64,000 nucleotides of DNA from Pararhodobacter zhoushanensis. Lineage in GTDB: Bacteria > Pseudomonadota > Alphaproteobacteria > Rhodobacterales > Rhodobacteraceae. Shown piece by piece: positions 38,194 to 48,135 of the stretch (the first letter of the stretch is position 1; each line of letters begins with the position of its first letter). The stretch covers positions 850,001 to 914,000 of the forward strand of contig NZ_JAPDFL010000001.1 in assembly GCF_025949695.1 (NCBI RefSeq), in the 5' to 3' direction. Position numbers and translations under genes: made by a program. A model generated the notes under the pieces. The model was not told the origin of the DNA and searched no databases. It saw nothing but the letters and a program-made list of their open reading frames with translations.

Positions 38194-39005
38194 CCGACCG
38201 CCGCTATCTGCGCGCCGCCGGGGGCGTGGCGCATGAAAGCCTGCGCGGCGCGCTGGACGGGGTGCTGTTTGTGCCCGGCCGCTGGTACCGCGTGACGGAT
38301 GCGCTGGCGGATCTTTGCGCCACGCCGGGCGGCGCGCGCGACCGGCAGATGCTGATGGGCACGCGGTTCTCTGTGATCACCGAATGCGATGGCTACGCCT
38401 TTGGCTTCGACGAGGATGAGGGGTATTGCGGCTGGATCCTTGAGAGTGCGCTGGGCGACGATACCGCCGTCACCCATTGGGTGACAGCACCGGCCACGCA
38501 TCTCTACGCCGCACCCGACATCAAGCAACGCGAGCGCGCCGCGCTGTCGATGGGCGCGCGACTGTGCGTCACGGGCGAGGTCGGGCGCTTCGCCGTGACA
38601 CCTGCAGGCTATATTCCGGCCCGTCACATGCGCCTGTTGGGCGACTGGAGCGCCGATCCGGTCAGCGTCGCCCGCAGCTATCTGGGCACGCCCTATCTGT
38701 GGGGCGGCAACTCCAGAGCAGGGATCGACTGTTCGGGGCTGGTGCAGGCGGTGTTGCGCGCGCAGGGCCGCGACTGCCCGGGCGACAGCGATCTGCAAAG
38801 CACGATGGCCGGGGTCGAGGTGGTGCCGGGCAACGAGGCTGCCGGCGATCTGATTTTCTGGGGCGGGCATGTGGGGCTGATCACTGGGCCGGGCCGTCTG
38901 ATTCACGCCAATGCGCATCATATGGCGGTGACCGAAGAAGATCTGGCCATTGTGGAAGCGCGCGCGGCGGAGCCGGTGATCCGGCGGCTGCGTCCGGCAA
39001 GCTGA
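38190..39005 (+). CDS. NlpC/P60 family cell-wall peptidase
   Basis: A 271-residue papain-like endopeptidase of the gamma-D-glutamyl-diamino acid type. Two SH3-like regions (about residues 25-150) precede the catalytic domain. The triad is Cys181 (GIDCSGLVQ), His227 (WGGHVGL) and His239 (LIHANAH). There is no signal peptide, which suits recycling of murein peptides in the cytoplasm. It is coupled by overlap to the aminopeptidase. Confidence 0.92.
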   Translation: MTDRRYLRAAGGVAHESLRGALDGVLFVPGRWYRVTDALADLCATPGGARDRQMLMGTRFSVITECDGYAFGFDEDEGYCGWILESALGDDTAVTHWVTAPATHLYAAPDIKQRERAALSMGARLCVTGEVGRFAVTPAGYIPARHMRLLGDWSADPVSVARSYLGTPYLWGGNSRAGIDCSGLVQAVLRAQGRDCPGDSDLQSTMAGVEVVPGNEAAGDLIFWGGHVGLITGPGRLIHANAHHMAVTEEDLAIVEARAAEPVIRRLRPAS

Positions 39006-39014
39006 CGGCGGGTG

Positions 39015-39117
39015 GCGAGGGGCTGCGCGCCCCTCGCGCTCCCTCGCCCAAGGGGGAAGCACGCTCCCCCTTGGGGAACCCCCGTGGATACTTTCAGACA
39101 GAAAATGAAACAGGGTT
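39015..39117 (+). repeat. Tandem hairpins plus dispersed intergenic element, copy 2
   Basis: Two perfect hairpins in tandem: GCGAGGGGC/GCCCCTCGC (39015-39037) and CCCAAGGGGGA/TCCCCCTTGGG (39047-39075). They are followed by GGATACTTTCAGACAGAAAATGA, shared in pattern with the copies at 31853-31907 and 39128-39200. It lies 3' of the NlpC gene and may serve as its terminator. Confidence 0.65.
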
Positions 39118-39127
39118 AACGAAACCT

Positions 39128-39200
39128 TATCATCTGTCCTTAAATATCCTGGGGGGTGAATTGGCCGTCAGGCCAAGAGGGGGCAAGGCCCCCCTGGCTT
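39128..39200 (-). repeat. Dispersed intergenic element, copy 3 (opposite orientation)
   Basis: On the minus strand it reads GGGGGCCTTGCCCCCTC, then TTGGCC and its partner, then AGGATATTTAAGGACAGATG. It has the same order of parts as copy 1. It faces copy 2 across the NlpC/PCu(A)C convergent gap. Confidence 0.6.
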
Positions 39201-39211
39201 GCGTCCCGAGC

Positions 39212-39706
39212 TCAGTTCGACGCGCCGTGCGACATGGCGTGGCCGCCCGTCTGCATCTGGCCCTGCATCGGCGTCCGTTCGTTGTCGGCCACCACGGTGA
39301 CCGGCAGTTCCGAGCCATCCGCGAAGATCAGCGTAACCTCGACGTTGTCGCCTTGCTCGGGCACATGGGTGAGCCCCATGAACATCACATGATCCGCGCC
39401 GCGCTCGAGCGCGTGGCTGCTGTGGGCCGGGATGAGAAAGCCCTCTTCGACTTCGCGCATCTGCATGATGCCATCACCGATCTGGATATGCGTGTGCAGT
39501 TCCAGCCGTGACGAGAGGTCCGAGCGCGCCCCGACCAGCTGGCAGTCGCTGTCGCCGGCATTGTTGAGCACCATAAAGGCAGCGCCGCTGCGGGCCATGG
39601 CGCCCGAGGTGCGGAAGTATGCGTCGGAAACGGTGACCCCCTCGCAGGCGAGGGCGGGCATGGCGAAGAGTGCTGCGGCGGCAGCAAGAGAGAGAGTGCG
39701 GAACAT
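39212..39706 (-). CDS. Periplasmic copper chaperone PCu(A)C-domain protein
   Basis: A 164-residue secreted protein with a signal peptide (cut after MPALA near residue 20). The copper-binding pattern is present: His in LELHTHI, Met in MQMREVEE, then His/Met in HVMFMGL, followed by a His/Met-rich tail (MQGQMQTGGHAMSHG). Such proteins deliver Cu(I) to cytochrome oxidase assembly. A small conserved-Cys protein is encoded just upstream on the same strand and may be a partner. Confidence 0.9.
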   Translation of the reverse strand: MFRTLSLAAAAALFAMPALACEGVTVSDAYFRTSGAMARSGAAFMVLNNAGDSDCQLVGARSDLSSRLELHTHIQIGDGIMQMREVEEGFLIPAHSSHALERGADHVMFMGLTHVPEQGDNVEVTLIFADGSELPVTVVADNERTPMQGQMQTGGHAMSHGASN

Positions 39707-39747
39707 AGGGTATCCTGTCTGTGAAAGGTCTGAAAAATGATTGGCTT

Positions 39748-40098
39748 TCAGGCCGTGACAGGGGGCGCCCGTGACCAGCTGTGCACGGGGGCCGGGGGCG
39801 GCGGGGCCGCGATCTCACGCGATGCAAAGCGGATCGGGTTCAGCGTTCCGGCGCGCTCGGCGATGGGCAAAGCAGGGTCAGTCAGCGCGGCAAAGGCCGG
39901 GACGCAATCGGGGCACAGGATGCGTGGACCGGTCGGGTTGCCCTCTGCATCGACACTGATCGAGGTCAGGCCGTAGCCCGAGCAGATCACCACCTCACCC
40001 ACCGTGCGCAGCTGGTGGCGCGCCGTGGCCATCGCCACCGAGCCGGTGACAAGCACCAGCACCAGTCCGAACAGGGTCAGGGCGCGCGAGAGGTTCAT
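39748..40098 (-). CDS. Small secreted or membrane protein with CSGxG and CPDC motifs
   Basis: A 116-residue protein with an N-terminal hydrophobic segment (about residues 5-27), then ICSGYGLTSI and LCPDC. The Cys pattern resembles DUF2946-type proteins found beside copper-handling genes; that assignment is tentative. The tail is Pro-rich. It lies 41 bp upstream of the PCu(A)C gene on the same strand, which suggests a shared copper role. ATG at 40098 was used; a TTG three codons earlier is possible. Confidence 0.65.
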   Translation of the reverse strand: MNLSRALTLFGLVLVLVTGSVAMATARHQLRTVGEVVICSGYGLTSISVDAEGNPTGPRILCPDCVPAFAALTDPALPIAERAGTLNPIRFASREIAAPPPPAPVHSWSRAPPVTA

Positions 40099-40131
40099 GA
40101 CGGTCAATCTAGGGCCTGGCCGCGTCGGGCG

Positions 40132-40758
40132 CTAGTGCGACCAATCGCGCGGGATGAGCGCCTTGATCCGTCCCGCATGCCCGGCAGGTGCCGCGCAAGC
40201 ATCTGCGGTCAGGGTGCGGGCGTCTTCGAGCAGGGTCTCGGGAGCGGACAGGCGGTCGATCAGGCCCCAGTTCAGCGCCTCGGTCGCCTCGATCTTGGCC
40301 CCGCCCATCAGGATCATCCGGGCGCGTCCGGGTCCGATCAGCGCCGCCATCCGGGCCGAGTCCGAGGGTTGCGGCAGAAAGCCCAGCTTCATCACCGGGT
40401 AGAAGAACTTGGCCCCCGGCACCCCCAGCCGGATGTCGCAGGCCAATGCCATTCCGAACGCGCCACCCGCCAGCGTGCCGTTGAGCGCGGCAATCGTCAG
40501 GCAGGGCAGCGCGGCGAGGGTGCCGCTCAATTCTTCCCAGATGCCATCGGTGGCGAGGCCCGCGCGGGCCTCGTCCAGATCCGCGCCCGCCGAGAACACC
40601 GTGCCCGCGCCCGTCAGGATCACCGCCTGCTGCCGCGTGCCTGCGTCCTTCAGTTCGGCCACCAGCTGCCCCATCATCGCACGGGTGAGCGCGTTGGCCT
40701 TGTCCGGGCGGTCCAGCGTCAGAAGGGTCAGCGGGCCGACATCCTCACGGCGGATCAT
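40132..40758 (-). CDS. Enoyl-CoA hydratase/isomerase family protein
   Basis: A 208-residue crotonase-fold protein. The oxyanion-hole segments are present (TGAGTVFSAGADLDEA and ALNGTLAGGAFGMALACD). It is about 50 residues shorter than typical enoyl-CoA hydratases and lacks most of the C-terminal helical region. The usual catalytic Glu positions are not clear, so activity could differ. It starts inside the stop of the upstream SDR gene (ATGA overlap), so they are co-translated. Confidence 0.82.
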   Translation of the reverse strand: MIRREDVGPLTLLTLDRPDKANALTRAMMGQLVAELKDAGTRQQAVILTGAGTVFSAGADLDEARAGLATDGIWEELSGTLAALPCLTIAALNGTLAGGAFGMALACDIRLGVPGAKFFYPVMKLGFLPQPSDSARMAALIGPGRARMILMGGAKIEATEALNWGLIDRLSAPETLLEDARTLTADACAAPAGHAGRIKALIPRDWSH

Positions 40759-41522
40759 GCGATCAGGCCCAGCCGTCTGCGGATACCCTCGTCGCGCAGC
40801 GATACCTCGGCCCCGCGATAGGTGTCGGAATCGCTGGTGCACATCCACAGCAGCGCCTCGGCGGGCCATTCGGCCGGGATATGCGCCTCCCAGTCCAACT
40901 GGCTGACAGCATTGACGCCCGAGGTCTTGATCGCGCGCTGCATGTCGGTGGCCACGGTGCCGGGCGACAGCGACAGCACGCGCACCTTCGCCCCCGCCTC
41001 CAGATGCGCCGCCTTGGTCAGCATGATCGCCCCGGCCTTGGACGCGCAATAGCCGCTCCAGCCTTCCAGCGCGTTATAGGCAGCCCCCGACCCGACAGTC
41101 AGGATCGTCCCGCCGCCCTGCTTTTGCATCACCGGCAGGGCGGCGTGCAGGCCATAGAACACGCCCTTGAGGTTCACGTCGATCTGGCGGCCCCAGGCGT
41201 CGGGGTCGGCTTGGGCAATAAGCGCGATCGGGTCGATCAGGCCGGCGTTGTTGATCAGCACATCCAGACGACCGTGCGCCGTGACCATCGCCTGAACGGC
41301 AGAGGAAACCTGCGCGGCGTCGGCGACATCGCAGGGAATCAGCGTAGCACCCGTTTCATCCGCGACCGCCTGCAACTCGGCCGACGGGCGTCCGGCCAGA
41401 CCCAGTTTGGCCCCGGCGGCGGCGAAGCGGCGGGCGGTGGCGGCGCCGATGCCGCGGCTGGCACCGGTGATGAGCACGGATTTGCCACGCACGGCGGCAT
41501 CGCGGTCGGTTTTGCTGGTCAT
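40755..41522 (-). CDS. Short-chain dehydrogenase/reductase
   Basis: A 255-residue NAD(P)-dependent SDR. The nucleotide motif is TGASRGIG, NNAG is intact, and the active site is Ser (GSGAAYN) with YCASK. ATG at 41522 follows AGGAGA. It heads a two-gene operon with the enoyl-CoA hydratase-like gene. The pairing suggests reduction or oxidation of a hydroxyacyl intermediate, but the substrate is unknown. Confidence 0.9.
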   Translation of the reverse strand: MTSKTDRDAAVRGKSVLITGASRGIGAATARRFAAAGAKLGLAGRPSAELQAVADETGATLIPCDVADAAQVSSAVQAMVTAHGRLDVLINNAGLIDPIALIAQADPDAWGRQIDVNLKGVFYGLHAALPVMQKQGGGTILTVGSGAAYNALEGWSGYCASKAGAIMLTKAAHLEAGAKVRVLSLSPGTVATDMQRAIKTSGVNAVSQLDWEAHIPAEWPAEALLWMCTSDSDTYRGAEVSLRDEGIRRRLGLIA

Positions 41523-41785
41523 GCGGATCTCCTGATTTTGCCACTTTGGTAGCGCGCTGATTTCCGCGTGACCATCCCTGAATCGGGCCCTGAATCGAGA
41601 GCTGGATCGGGCCCTGAATCGGACGGCGTGTCTGTGACCCGGCGTGCGCCCCGGCCATGTTACACCCGGGTAACGCGCTGTTTTACGCAAGAGCCCGCCG
41701 AGCCACGGCTTTTCACTTGACGGTTGCGGGCACACCGCCAGAATCCAGCCCTGTTTTGCCGCGAGGCTCAAAGGGAGTTTTCATC

Positions 41786-43306
41786 ATGCTCGATTACACT
41801 GGCCGCCCCCGGGTCGCCGCAACCGCCATTCTGCTGGCGCTGACCGTAACCGCCCCGGCTGGCGCCCAGACCATGTCCGCAGCCGAGGCCTGGGCCGGGT
41901 TGAACTCGCTGGCGTTGGGGGCCGGGCTGTCGATTACCTCGGGCTCGGTCGCCAACAACGGCAACGCTGTGACCGCATCGGGTGTGCGGATTTTCCCGAC
42001 CAATGACCCCAACGGTGTGGTCGTCAGCATGGACACGCTGACGTTGCAGCCGCGTGGCGAACTGATGGCGCTGATCCCCTCGCCGATGTTTCAGGTGACC
42101 ACCCAGACCGGTCGTAACCAGACCCGCACCGTCGAGATCACGCATGACGGCGAGATTCTGGGCATGCTGACCGAGCAGAACGCCGCGCTGGATCTGAACT
42201 TTCCCACGTTGACGGCGCATCTGGTGCCGTCGGCAGCGCCGCCGGCGACCATCAAGGGCACGCCGCAGGCCTCGGCCGACCCCATGCGGGTTGATGTGAC
42301 GATCAACGCGCTGGACGCGTCGCTGCGTGCCGCGCGCGAGGGTACGGCAGAGCTGACGATTGATGCGGCAAGCGTGAGCTATGATCTGGTCTACCCCGAT
42401 CCGGCCAACGAGACCGGCGGCATGATCACGCAATCGGGCGTGCAGACCGCGCCGCATCTGGCCTTCAGCGGGACCGAGCTGGATATGCTGTCGGGCGATG
42501 ACGGCATGCTGCGCGCGGCCTTTGACGCGGGCATGGCGATGTCGCTGAACTTTACCGTGCAGGCGTCGCGGCAAACGTCGAGCCAGTCGATGGGGACCAC
42601 CCCGCTGGCGATGAACACCGAAGGCGGCGCCAGCGACTTCACCATCACCGTGGCCGACGGACGCGCGGACATCACCGGCTCGGCGGGTGCGTTTGCGCTG
42701 TCGGGCAACTTTGGCCCGATGCAGGGCGCGGCGCAGCTGGCCGGGATGACCATGGCCTTTGGCGCGCCGCTGGTGGTGACCTCCGACGACCAGCTGTTCC
42801 GTTACATGGTTTCGCTGGACGGCTTGCAACCCTCGCCTGAGCTGCTGGCGATGGTGGGTGCAAGCCAGTTTGCCGGGGATGCGGTGACGATGACGGTGGA
42901 TGTCACCGCAGACGGCCATCTGACCCGCGAAATCGGCCCCGATTTCGGCGAGGGTGACACGCCGCCGCTGGATATCTCGCGCGTGCGTCTGGACGATCTG
43001 CGGCTTGCTGTCGGGGATTCCGAATTCACCGGCGGCGGTGCGGTGACGCTGCTGGGCGGGTTGATGGGTCAGATCGGTCGCGACCGCCCCAATGCCGAGG
43101 GTGATTTCACCTTCGATCTGGTTGGTGGCGAGCGCCTGCTGAACCGCTTGCAGTCGATGGGTCTGGTGCCCGCCGATCAGCTGTTCTTTGTTCGGATGAT
43201 GATCAACGGTCTGGGCCGCTCGATCGGCGAGGATCACCTGCAATCCGAAGTGGCGATCCGTCCGGGCGGCGCGATCACCGTGAACGGCGCACCGCTGCCG
43301 TTCTGA
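41786..43306 (+). CDS. DUF2125-type secreted protein
   Basis: A 506-residue protein with an N-terminal signal peptide (cut near PAGAQ, about residue 28). The rest is beta-rich with many Ala/Gly/Thr and no catalytic motif I can name. Its make-up and length match the DUF2125 family common in Rhodobacteraceae, of unknown function, probably periplasmic or outer-membrane associated. ATG at 41786 follows AAAGGGA. It stands alone between convergent neighbours. Confidence 0.75.
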   Translation: MLDYTGRPRVAATAILLALTVTAPAGAQTMSAAEAWAGLNSLALGAGLSITSGSVANNGNAVTASGVRIFPTNDPNGVVVSMDTLTLQPRGELMALIPSPMFQVTTQTGRNQTRTVEITHDGEILGMLTEQNAALDLNFPTLTAHLVPSAAPPATIKGTPQASADPMRVDVTINALDASLRAAREGTAELTIDAASVSYDLVYPDPANETGGMITQSGVQTAPHLAFSGTELDMLSGDDGMLRAAFDAGMAMSLNFTVQASRQTSSQSMGTTPLAMNTEGGASDFTITVADGRADITGSAGAFALSGNFGPMQGAAQLAGMTMAFGAPLVVTSDDQLFRYMVSLDGLQPSPELLAMVGASQFAGDAVTMTVDVTADGHLTREIGPDFGEGDTPPLDISRVRLDDLRLAVGDSEFTGGGAVTLLGGLMGQIGRDRPNAEGDFTFDLVGGERLLNRLQSMGLVPADQLFFVRMMINGLGRSIGEDHLQSEVAIRPGGAITVNGAPLPF

Positions 43307-43348
43307 GCGAAAACAGGGCCATGGCGGGGCACCCCGCCGTGGCCGCGC

Positions 43349-44428
43349 TTATTCTGGCTGATCCCAGCCTTCGATGGCGGCGCGCATCGTCGGTGAAATT
43401 TCATCGACGATGTCGCTGGCTAATAGCTCTGCCCGCTGAAGCTGGTACATCGGCTGCCGATCCTTTTTCAACATCGGTGCGTGCAGTTTGCCCAGCAAGA
43501 CCAGCGGATGCGCAATGAGGAAGTACTTCCCCATTTTTTCCTGATCAATCAGTCCCAGGATTGTGTCACGCCAGCCCGGAGCATCAGGGTCGGCGTCGCG
43601 ATAGCGACCGAGCCGGGCGCTGTTCTTGGTATCGACCTGCATCTGATAGGCCACTACCTGCTTCAGTTCAGCGTTCGATAGGGATTTCAGCGCAGTCTTG
43701 AGGTCGGCGATGTCATGGCAATAGCCGATGCTGTGGCCCTTGGCCTGAAATGCTGCGGTCAGGCGCATCTCACCGCGCCGGATCACCAGGTTCTTGTTGC
43801 TGGTGACAAAGAGTTTCCGCCAATACTCGGCAAAATCCGTGTGGCTCACGAGCCGTGGTCCGAAGCAATAGAAGTAACTTTGCAGATGGGCGCGCTGATC
43901 AACCTCCGATTGCTTGTTGTAGTAATAGCCAAAGAGATCCTTGTCGGCAGCCCGTGCGTGGTCCAGGAGCGTGCAGTCATTGCTCAACGGGAACCAGATG
44001 CTGTCGTTGATCACCACCAGAAACCGCATCGGGATCTTTTGCTCGAGCAGATGCAGGATCGCATCGCGGTAGCCGCCAAAATCGTAGCCATAATTCGGGC
44101 GCTGCATGACCAGGTACGCGTGATCCTTGAGCCGGTTCAGGTCCTGAGACGTGATCGGCGCATTCGACACGACCAGTGGCGCAAATCCCTTGGCATAGAG
44201 ATGGTCCAGCATGTGCAGCGTCGACTCTTGCAGCCCGCGCGGCTGGAAGATGAGGACCACCGCGACATCTTTCTGCAAGGCGCGCATCCCTTGCGTCAGC
44301 GTGAGGGTCTTGTGCTTTCGCGCGTCATGAGCGCTGCGCAGGGGGGCTGCGACGAAGAACCAGGGGAATTGGATAGCTTGCATCCAGAGGCGCCGGAGCT
44401 CTCGTTTGATTTTCCATAGGGGAAGCAT
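43349..44428 (-). CDS. Rhamnan synthesis F-like protein
   Basis: A 359-residue protein with the RgpF family hallmarks PNYGYDFGGYRDAI and VINDSIWFPL, then a CFGPRLVSH segment. RgpF proteins take part in rhamnose-glucose polysaccharide assembly and are probably glycosyltransferases. It lies 10 kb from the main polysaccharide locus, as a single gene convergent with the DUF2125-type gene. The terminator of pnp lies upstream of it. It may belong to the same surface-glycan programme (inference). Confidence 0.85.
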   Translation of the reverse strand: MLPLWKIKRELRRLWMQAIQFPWFFVAAPLRSAHDARKHKTLTLTQGMRALQKDVAVVLIFQPRGLQESTLHMLDHLYAKGFAPLVVSNAPITSQDLNRLKDHAYLVMQRPNYGYDFGGYRDAILHLLEQKIPMRFLVVINDSIWFPLSNDCTLLDHARAADKDLFGYYYNKQSEVDQRAHLQSYFYCFGPRLVSHTDFAEYWRKLFVTSNKNLVIRRGEMRLTAAFQAKGHSIGYCHDIADLKTALKSLSNAELKQVVAYQMQVDTKNSARLGRYRDADPDAPGWRDTILGLIDQEKMGKYFLIAHPLVLLGKLHAPMLKKDRQPMYQLQRAELLASDIVDEISPTMRAAIEGWDQPE

Positions 44429-44541
44429 GAGGACTAAGGGCTCTTGGTAATGGGCGGAAAAAATGCACGTGAGACGACGTGCATGCGTAGGTCATCAGGG
44501 CGATTCACTCAACCCAGAGGTTTGTCGTGAGTCGTAAAGCA

Positions 44542-44570
44542 GAGGCCCCGGAAACTGCTGCCGGGGCCTC
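44542..44570 (-). terminator. Intrinsic terminator of pnp
   Basis: A perfect 10-bp stem GAGGCCCCGG/CCGGGGCCTC with a 9-nt loop, followed on the minus strand by a T-rich stretch. It lies 22 bp beyond the pnp stop codon. Confidence 0.8.
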
Positions 44571-44592
44571 GTGTCCGATCAGACGTAACCAA

Positions 44593-46731
44593 TCACTCGG
44601 CGCTGTCGCCTTTGGTCTCGGCGACTTCTTCGCCGGTTTCCTGGTCGATCATCTTCATCGCCAGACGGACCTTGCCGCGATCGTCGAAGCCCAAGAGCTT
44701 GACCTTCACTTCCTGGCCTTCCTTGAGCAGGTCGGACGGGTGGTTCAGGCGCTTGTTGGCGATCTGCGACACGTGGACGAGGCCGTCACGCTTGCCGAAG
44801 AAGTTCACGAAGGCGCCGAAATCAACGATCTTCACCACGGTGCCGGTGTAGATCTTGCCGATTTCCGGCTCTGCCACGATCGAATAGATCATGTCGTAAG
44901 CCTTCTTGATCGCATCCGCGTCCGAGGACGCGATCTTGATCACGCCGTCGTCGTTGATGTCGACCTTGGCACCCGAGACTTCGACGATCTCGCGGATGAC
45001 CTTGCCGCCCGAGCCGATCACTTCACGGATCTTGTCGGTGGGGATGGTCATGGTTTCGATCTTCGGCGCGTACTGGCTGAAGCCCTGCGGCGCGGTCAGC
45101 GCCTTGGACATTTCACCCAGGATGTGCAGGCGGCCGTCCTTGGCTTGCGCCAGGGCTTTCTCCATGATTTCGAAGGTGATCCCCGAAATCTTGATGTCCA
45201 TCTGCAGCGAGGTGATGCCGTTCTCGGTACCCGCGACCTTGAAGTCCATGTCGCCGAGGTGATCCTCGTCGCCCAGAATGTCGGTCAGAACGGCGAATTT
45301 GCCGCCCTCTTCCAGGATCAGGCCCATGGCCACACCGGCGACCGGTGCTTTCAGCGGAACGCCCGCATCCATCATCGACAGCGAGCTGCCGCAGACGGTG
45401 GCCATCGAGGACGAGCCGTTCGACTCGGTGATCTCGGACACGATGCGGATGGTGTAGGGGAAGTCGGTCGCGGCGGGCAAAACGGCCTGCAGGGCGCGCC
45501 ATGCCAGTTTGCCATGACCGATTTCGCGACGACCCGGCGAACCCATACGGCCCACTTCACCGACCGAATACGGCGGGAAGTTGTAGTGCAGCATGAAGTT
45601 GGCTTTGTAGGTGCCGGTCAGCGCGTCGACGAACTGCTCGTCATCGCCGGTGCCCAGGGTTGCCACGCAGAGCGACTGCGTTTCACCACGGGTGAACAGC
45701 GCCGAACCGTGGGTCCGCGGCAGCACCGAGGTCTCGGTGAAGATCGGGCGCACGGTGGTGGTGTCACGGCCATCGATGCGCGGGGCACCGTTGATCACGT
45801 CGCCACGCAGGATCGAGGCTTCGAGCTTTTTCATCGCCGAATCCAGCGTCGGATCGGCCAGCTCGGCTTCGTTCAGCTGCGCTTTGATACCAGCGCGGGC
45901 TTCCGAGATCGCGTTGACGCGGGTCTGTTTGTCCTTGATGGCAAACGCGGCGCGCATCTGGGTCTCGCCCAGTTCCTTGATCCGGGCCAGAATCGGGCCG
46001 TAGTTCGGAGCGGCGAAATCGAACGGCTCTTTGGCGCATTCTTCGGCGAAGTCGATGATCAGGTCGATGACCGGCTGATAGCTTTCGTGGGCGAATTTCA
46101 CCGCACCCAGCATCTCGGCCTCGGTCAGCTCATAGGCTTCCGATTCGACCATCATCACGGCGTCGGCGGTGCCGGCCACGACCAGATCGAGGCGCTGCTC
46201 GGCGTTGTCGCGCAGCTTGACCATATCGTCGCATTCGGGGTTCAGAACGTAGTCACCGTTCACAAAGCCCACACGCGCGGCGGCGATCGGACCCATGAAG
46301 GGCACGCCCGAGATGGTCAGCGCAGCCGAAGCGGCGATCATCGCGACGACGTCGGGCTCGTTCACCAGATCATGCGACAGCACGGTGGTGACAACCAGCA
46401 CTTCGTGCTTGAAGCCTTCGACGAACAGCGGGCGGATCGGACGGTCGATCAGGCGCGAGGTCAGCGTTTCTTTTTCGCTGGGACGACCTTCGCGTTTGAA
46501 GAAGCCACCGGGGATCTTGCCTGCGGAATAGGTGCGTTCCTGATAGTGGACGGTCAGCGGGAAGAAATCCTGACCCGGCTTGGGCGACTTGGCGAACGTC
46601 ACGTTGGCCATGACCGAGGTCTCGCCCAGCGTGGCGATGACCGAGCCGTCAGCCTGACGGGCCACTCGGCCCGATTCCAGCGTGAGGGTTTCCTGGCCCC
46701 ACTGGATCGACTTCTTAGAAATATTGAACAT
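44593..46731 (-). CDS. pnp: Polyribonucleotide nucleotidyltransferase (PNPase)
   Basis: A 712-residue 3'-5' phosphorolytic exoribonuclease of the RNA degradosome. The order is as usual: two RNase PH-like domains ([12 protein letters not shown] in the first, [12 protein letters not shown] in the second), a KH domain ([13 protein letters not shown]) and a C-terminal S1 domain ([15 protein letters not shown]). Start ATG at 46731 has GAGG upstream. rpsO, its usual neighbour, is separated from it here by the kinase and potassium-uptake genes. Confidence 0.97.
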   Translation of the reverse strand: MFNISKKSIQWGQETLTLESGRVARQADGSVIATLGETSVMANVTFAKSPKPGQDFFPLTVHYQERTYSAGKIPGGFFKREGRPSEKETLTSRLIDRPIRPLFVEGFKHEVLVVTTVLSHDLVNEPDVVAMIAASAALTISGVPFMGPIAAARVGFVNGDYVLNPECDDMVKLRDNAEQRLDLVVAGTADAVMMVESEAYELTEAEMLGAVKFAHESYQPVIDLIIDFAEECAKEPFDFAAPNYGPILARIKELGETQMRAAFAIKDKQTRVNAISEARAGIKAQLNEAELADPTLDSAMKKLEASILRGDVINGAPRIDGRDTTTVRPIFTETSVLPRTHGSALFTRGETQSLCVATLGTGDDEQFVDALTGTYKANFMLHYNFPPYSVGEVGRMGSPGRREIGHGKLAWRALQAVLPAATDFPYTIRIVSEITESNGSSSMATVCGSSLSMMDAGVPLKAPVAGVAMGLILEEGGKFAVLTDILGDEDHLGDMDFKVAGTENGITSLQMDIKISGITFEIMEKALAQAKDGRLHILGEMSKALTAPQGFSQYAPKIETMTIPTDKIREVIGSGGKVIREIVEVSGAKVDINDDGVIKIASSDADAIKKAYDMIYSIVAEPEIGKIYTGTVVKIVDFGAFVNFFGKRDGLVHVSQIANKRLNHPSDLLKEGQEVKVKLLGFDDRGKVRLAMKMIDQETGEEVAETKGDSAE

Positions 46732-46913
46732 TCAGTTTCCTCAAGGGAGCACTCCCGGCCCTCCGGGTCTCCCGTTCTATGGCGGCCCCATTGCCGCCGA
46801 CCCCTATCCTTCGCATCACGCCGGGGTCGAAGCGTCACGTCTCAGATGGCCGGGCCATACAGGAAAATCAGGCTTGTGGGAAGGGGGCGTATCAAAGGCC
46901 CCTTGCCGCGTGC

Positions 46914-48056
46914 TCAGCGTTGCAGCGTAGCCAGCGGGATCTGGATCGTGCGCGCCAGCGTGCCCTCGGTCCAGACGGTGTTCAGCTTGCCACCCAGTTG
47001 CCCTTCGACGGTCAGCCCCAGCAGGCGCGACCCAAAGCCGCTGCCGGTCTCGCCCTCTGAGCTGTGGTGCAGGCCGCTTTCTTCCCACTGGATCGTCAGG
47101 CGTTCGCCATCATCCACCCAGCCGATGGTCAGACGCGCATCGGCATCGGCCAGCGCGCCGTATTTGGCGGCGTTGGTGACCATCTCATACAGCGCCAGCG
47201 TCAGCGGCGTGGCGGCGGTCGGTCCCACCTGCTGCTCGGGGCCGCGCAGGGTTGCGCGCGCTTGCGTCGCCACATGCGGCAAGAGCAGCGTTTCGATCAG
47301 CGTTTGCAGATCGGTGCCCAGTTCCTTCGGTCGATTGGCGTGGATTGCGGGCGCGATCAGGGCATGCGCGCTCGACAGCGCCTTGAGGCGATTTTGCAGC
47401 GTTGCGGGGGTTTCCCCGGCTGACTGACTCATCCGTACGATGCCGCTGACCACGGTGAACAGGTTCTTGACCCGGTGGTGCAGCTCTTCGACCAGTAGCT
47501 GCCCGTCGGCCAGCGCCTGACGCAGTGCCAGCTCGGTCTCGACCCCGGCGGCAAGATCGCGCAGGTCGCTGAGCTGCTCGGCGGTCCAGTCGTGCGGCTT
47601 CCCGTCAATCGCGCAGAACGAGCCCAGCACGGCCCCATCGTTCCCGCGCACCGGCACGCCCAGATACGCGATCACGTCAAGATCGTGCACCGCGCCATTG
47701 TCGCGCAGCAGCGGATGCTCGCGCGCATCCGGCACCGCCAGCGGGGTTTCAGCGGTGACGACATACTGGCAAAAGCTGTGGGTGAGTGGGGTCTGGTTCA
47801 GCCCCTCCGCCAGCCCGGTCGCCGCCTTGAAATACTGGCGGTTGTCGTCGACCAGCGAAAACAGCACCACCGGCACGCCCAGAATACGGCTGCCCAGCCG
47901 GGCGGCGCGGTCGAACACGGCCTCGGGCATGCTGTCCATCAGCTCGCTGCGGGCCAGGGCGGTCAGGCGCGACAACGCGTTCAGCCGTTCGCGATGCCCC
48001 TCAGGAGTCGCGGACGGGAAGGACAGGTCGGACGAAGGCGTATCATTGTGTGGCAT
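46914..48056 (-). CDS. GAF-domain sensor histidine kinase (HWE/HisKA_2 type)
   Basis: A 380-residue cytoplasmic sensor without membrane helices. A GAF-like domain (about residues 45-180, VPVVLFSLVDDNRQYFK) is followed by the phosphoacceptor helix EELHHRVKNLFTVVSGIVRM, characteristic of HisKA_2/HWE kinases. An ATPase domain follows (ALYEMVTNAAKYGAL, then GSGFGSRLL). Such kinases often act in general-stress or light signalling with a separate regulator; none is adjacent here. Confidence 0.9.
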   Translation of the reverse strand: MPHNDTPSSDLSFPSATPEGHRERLNALSRLTALARSELMDSMPEAVFDRAARLGSRILGVPVVLFSLVDDNRQYFKAATGLAEGLNQTPLTHSFCQYVVTAETPLAVPDAREHPLLRDNGAVHDLDVIAYLGVPVRGNDGAVLGSFCAIDGKPHDWTAEQLSDLRDLAAGVETELALRQALADGQLLVEELHHRVKNLFTVVSGIVRMSQSAGETPATLQNRLKALSSAHALIAPAIHANRPKELGTDLQTLIETLLLPHVATQARATLRGPEQQVGPTAATPLTLALYEMVTNAAKYGALADADARLTIGWVDDGERLTIQWEESGLHHSSEGETGSGFGSRLLGLTVEGQLGGKLNTVWTEGTLARTIQIPLATLQR

Positions 48057-48135
48057 TTTATCGAGTCGCTACCATGAGAGCCGCAGCGCCAGAAGTCCTA
48101 ATCAGCGTTCAAGCGATGCTTGCGCAGCAGCATGC

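Noticed and set aside
44527..47427. 966-codon open frame antisense to pnp
   Set aside because: It mirrors a certain housekeeping gene; the long open frame is a product of the high GC content and the codon bias of pnp.
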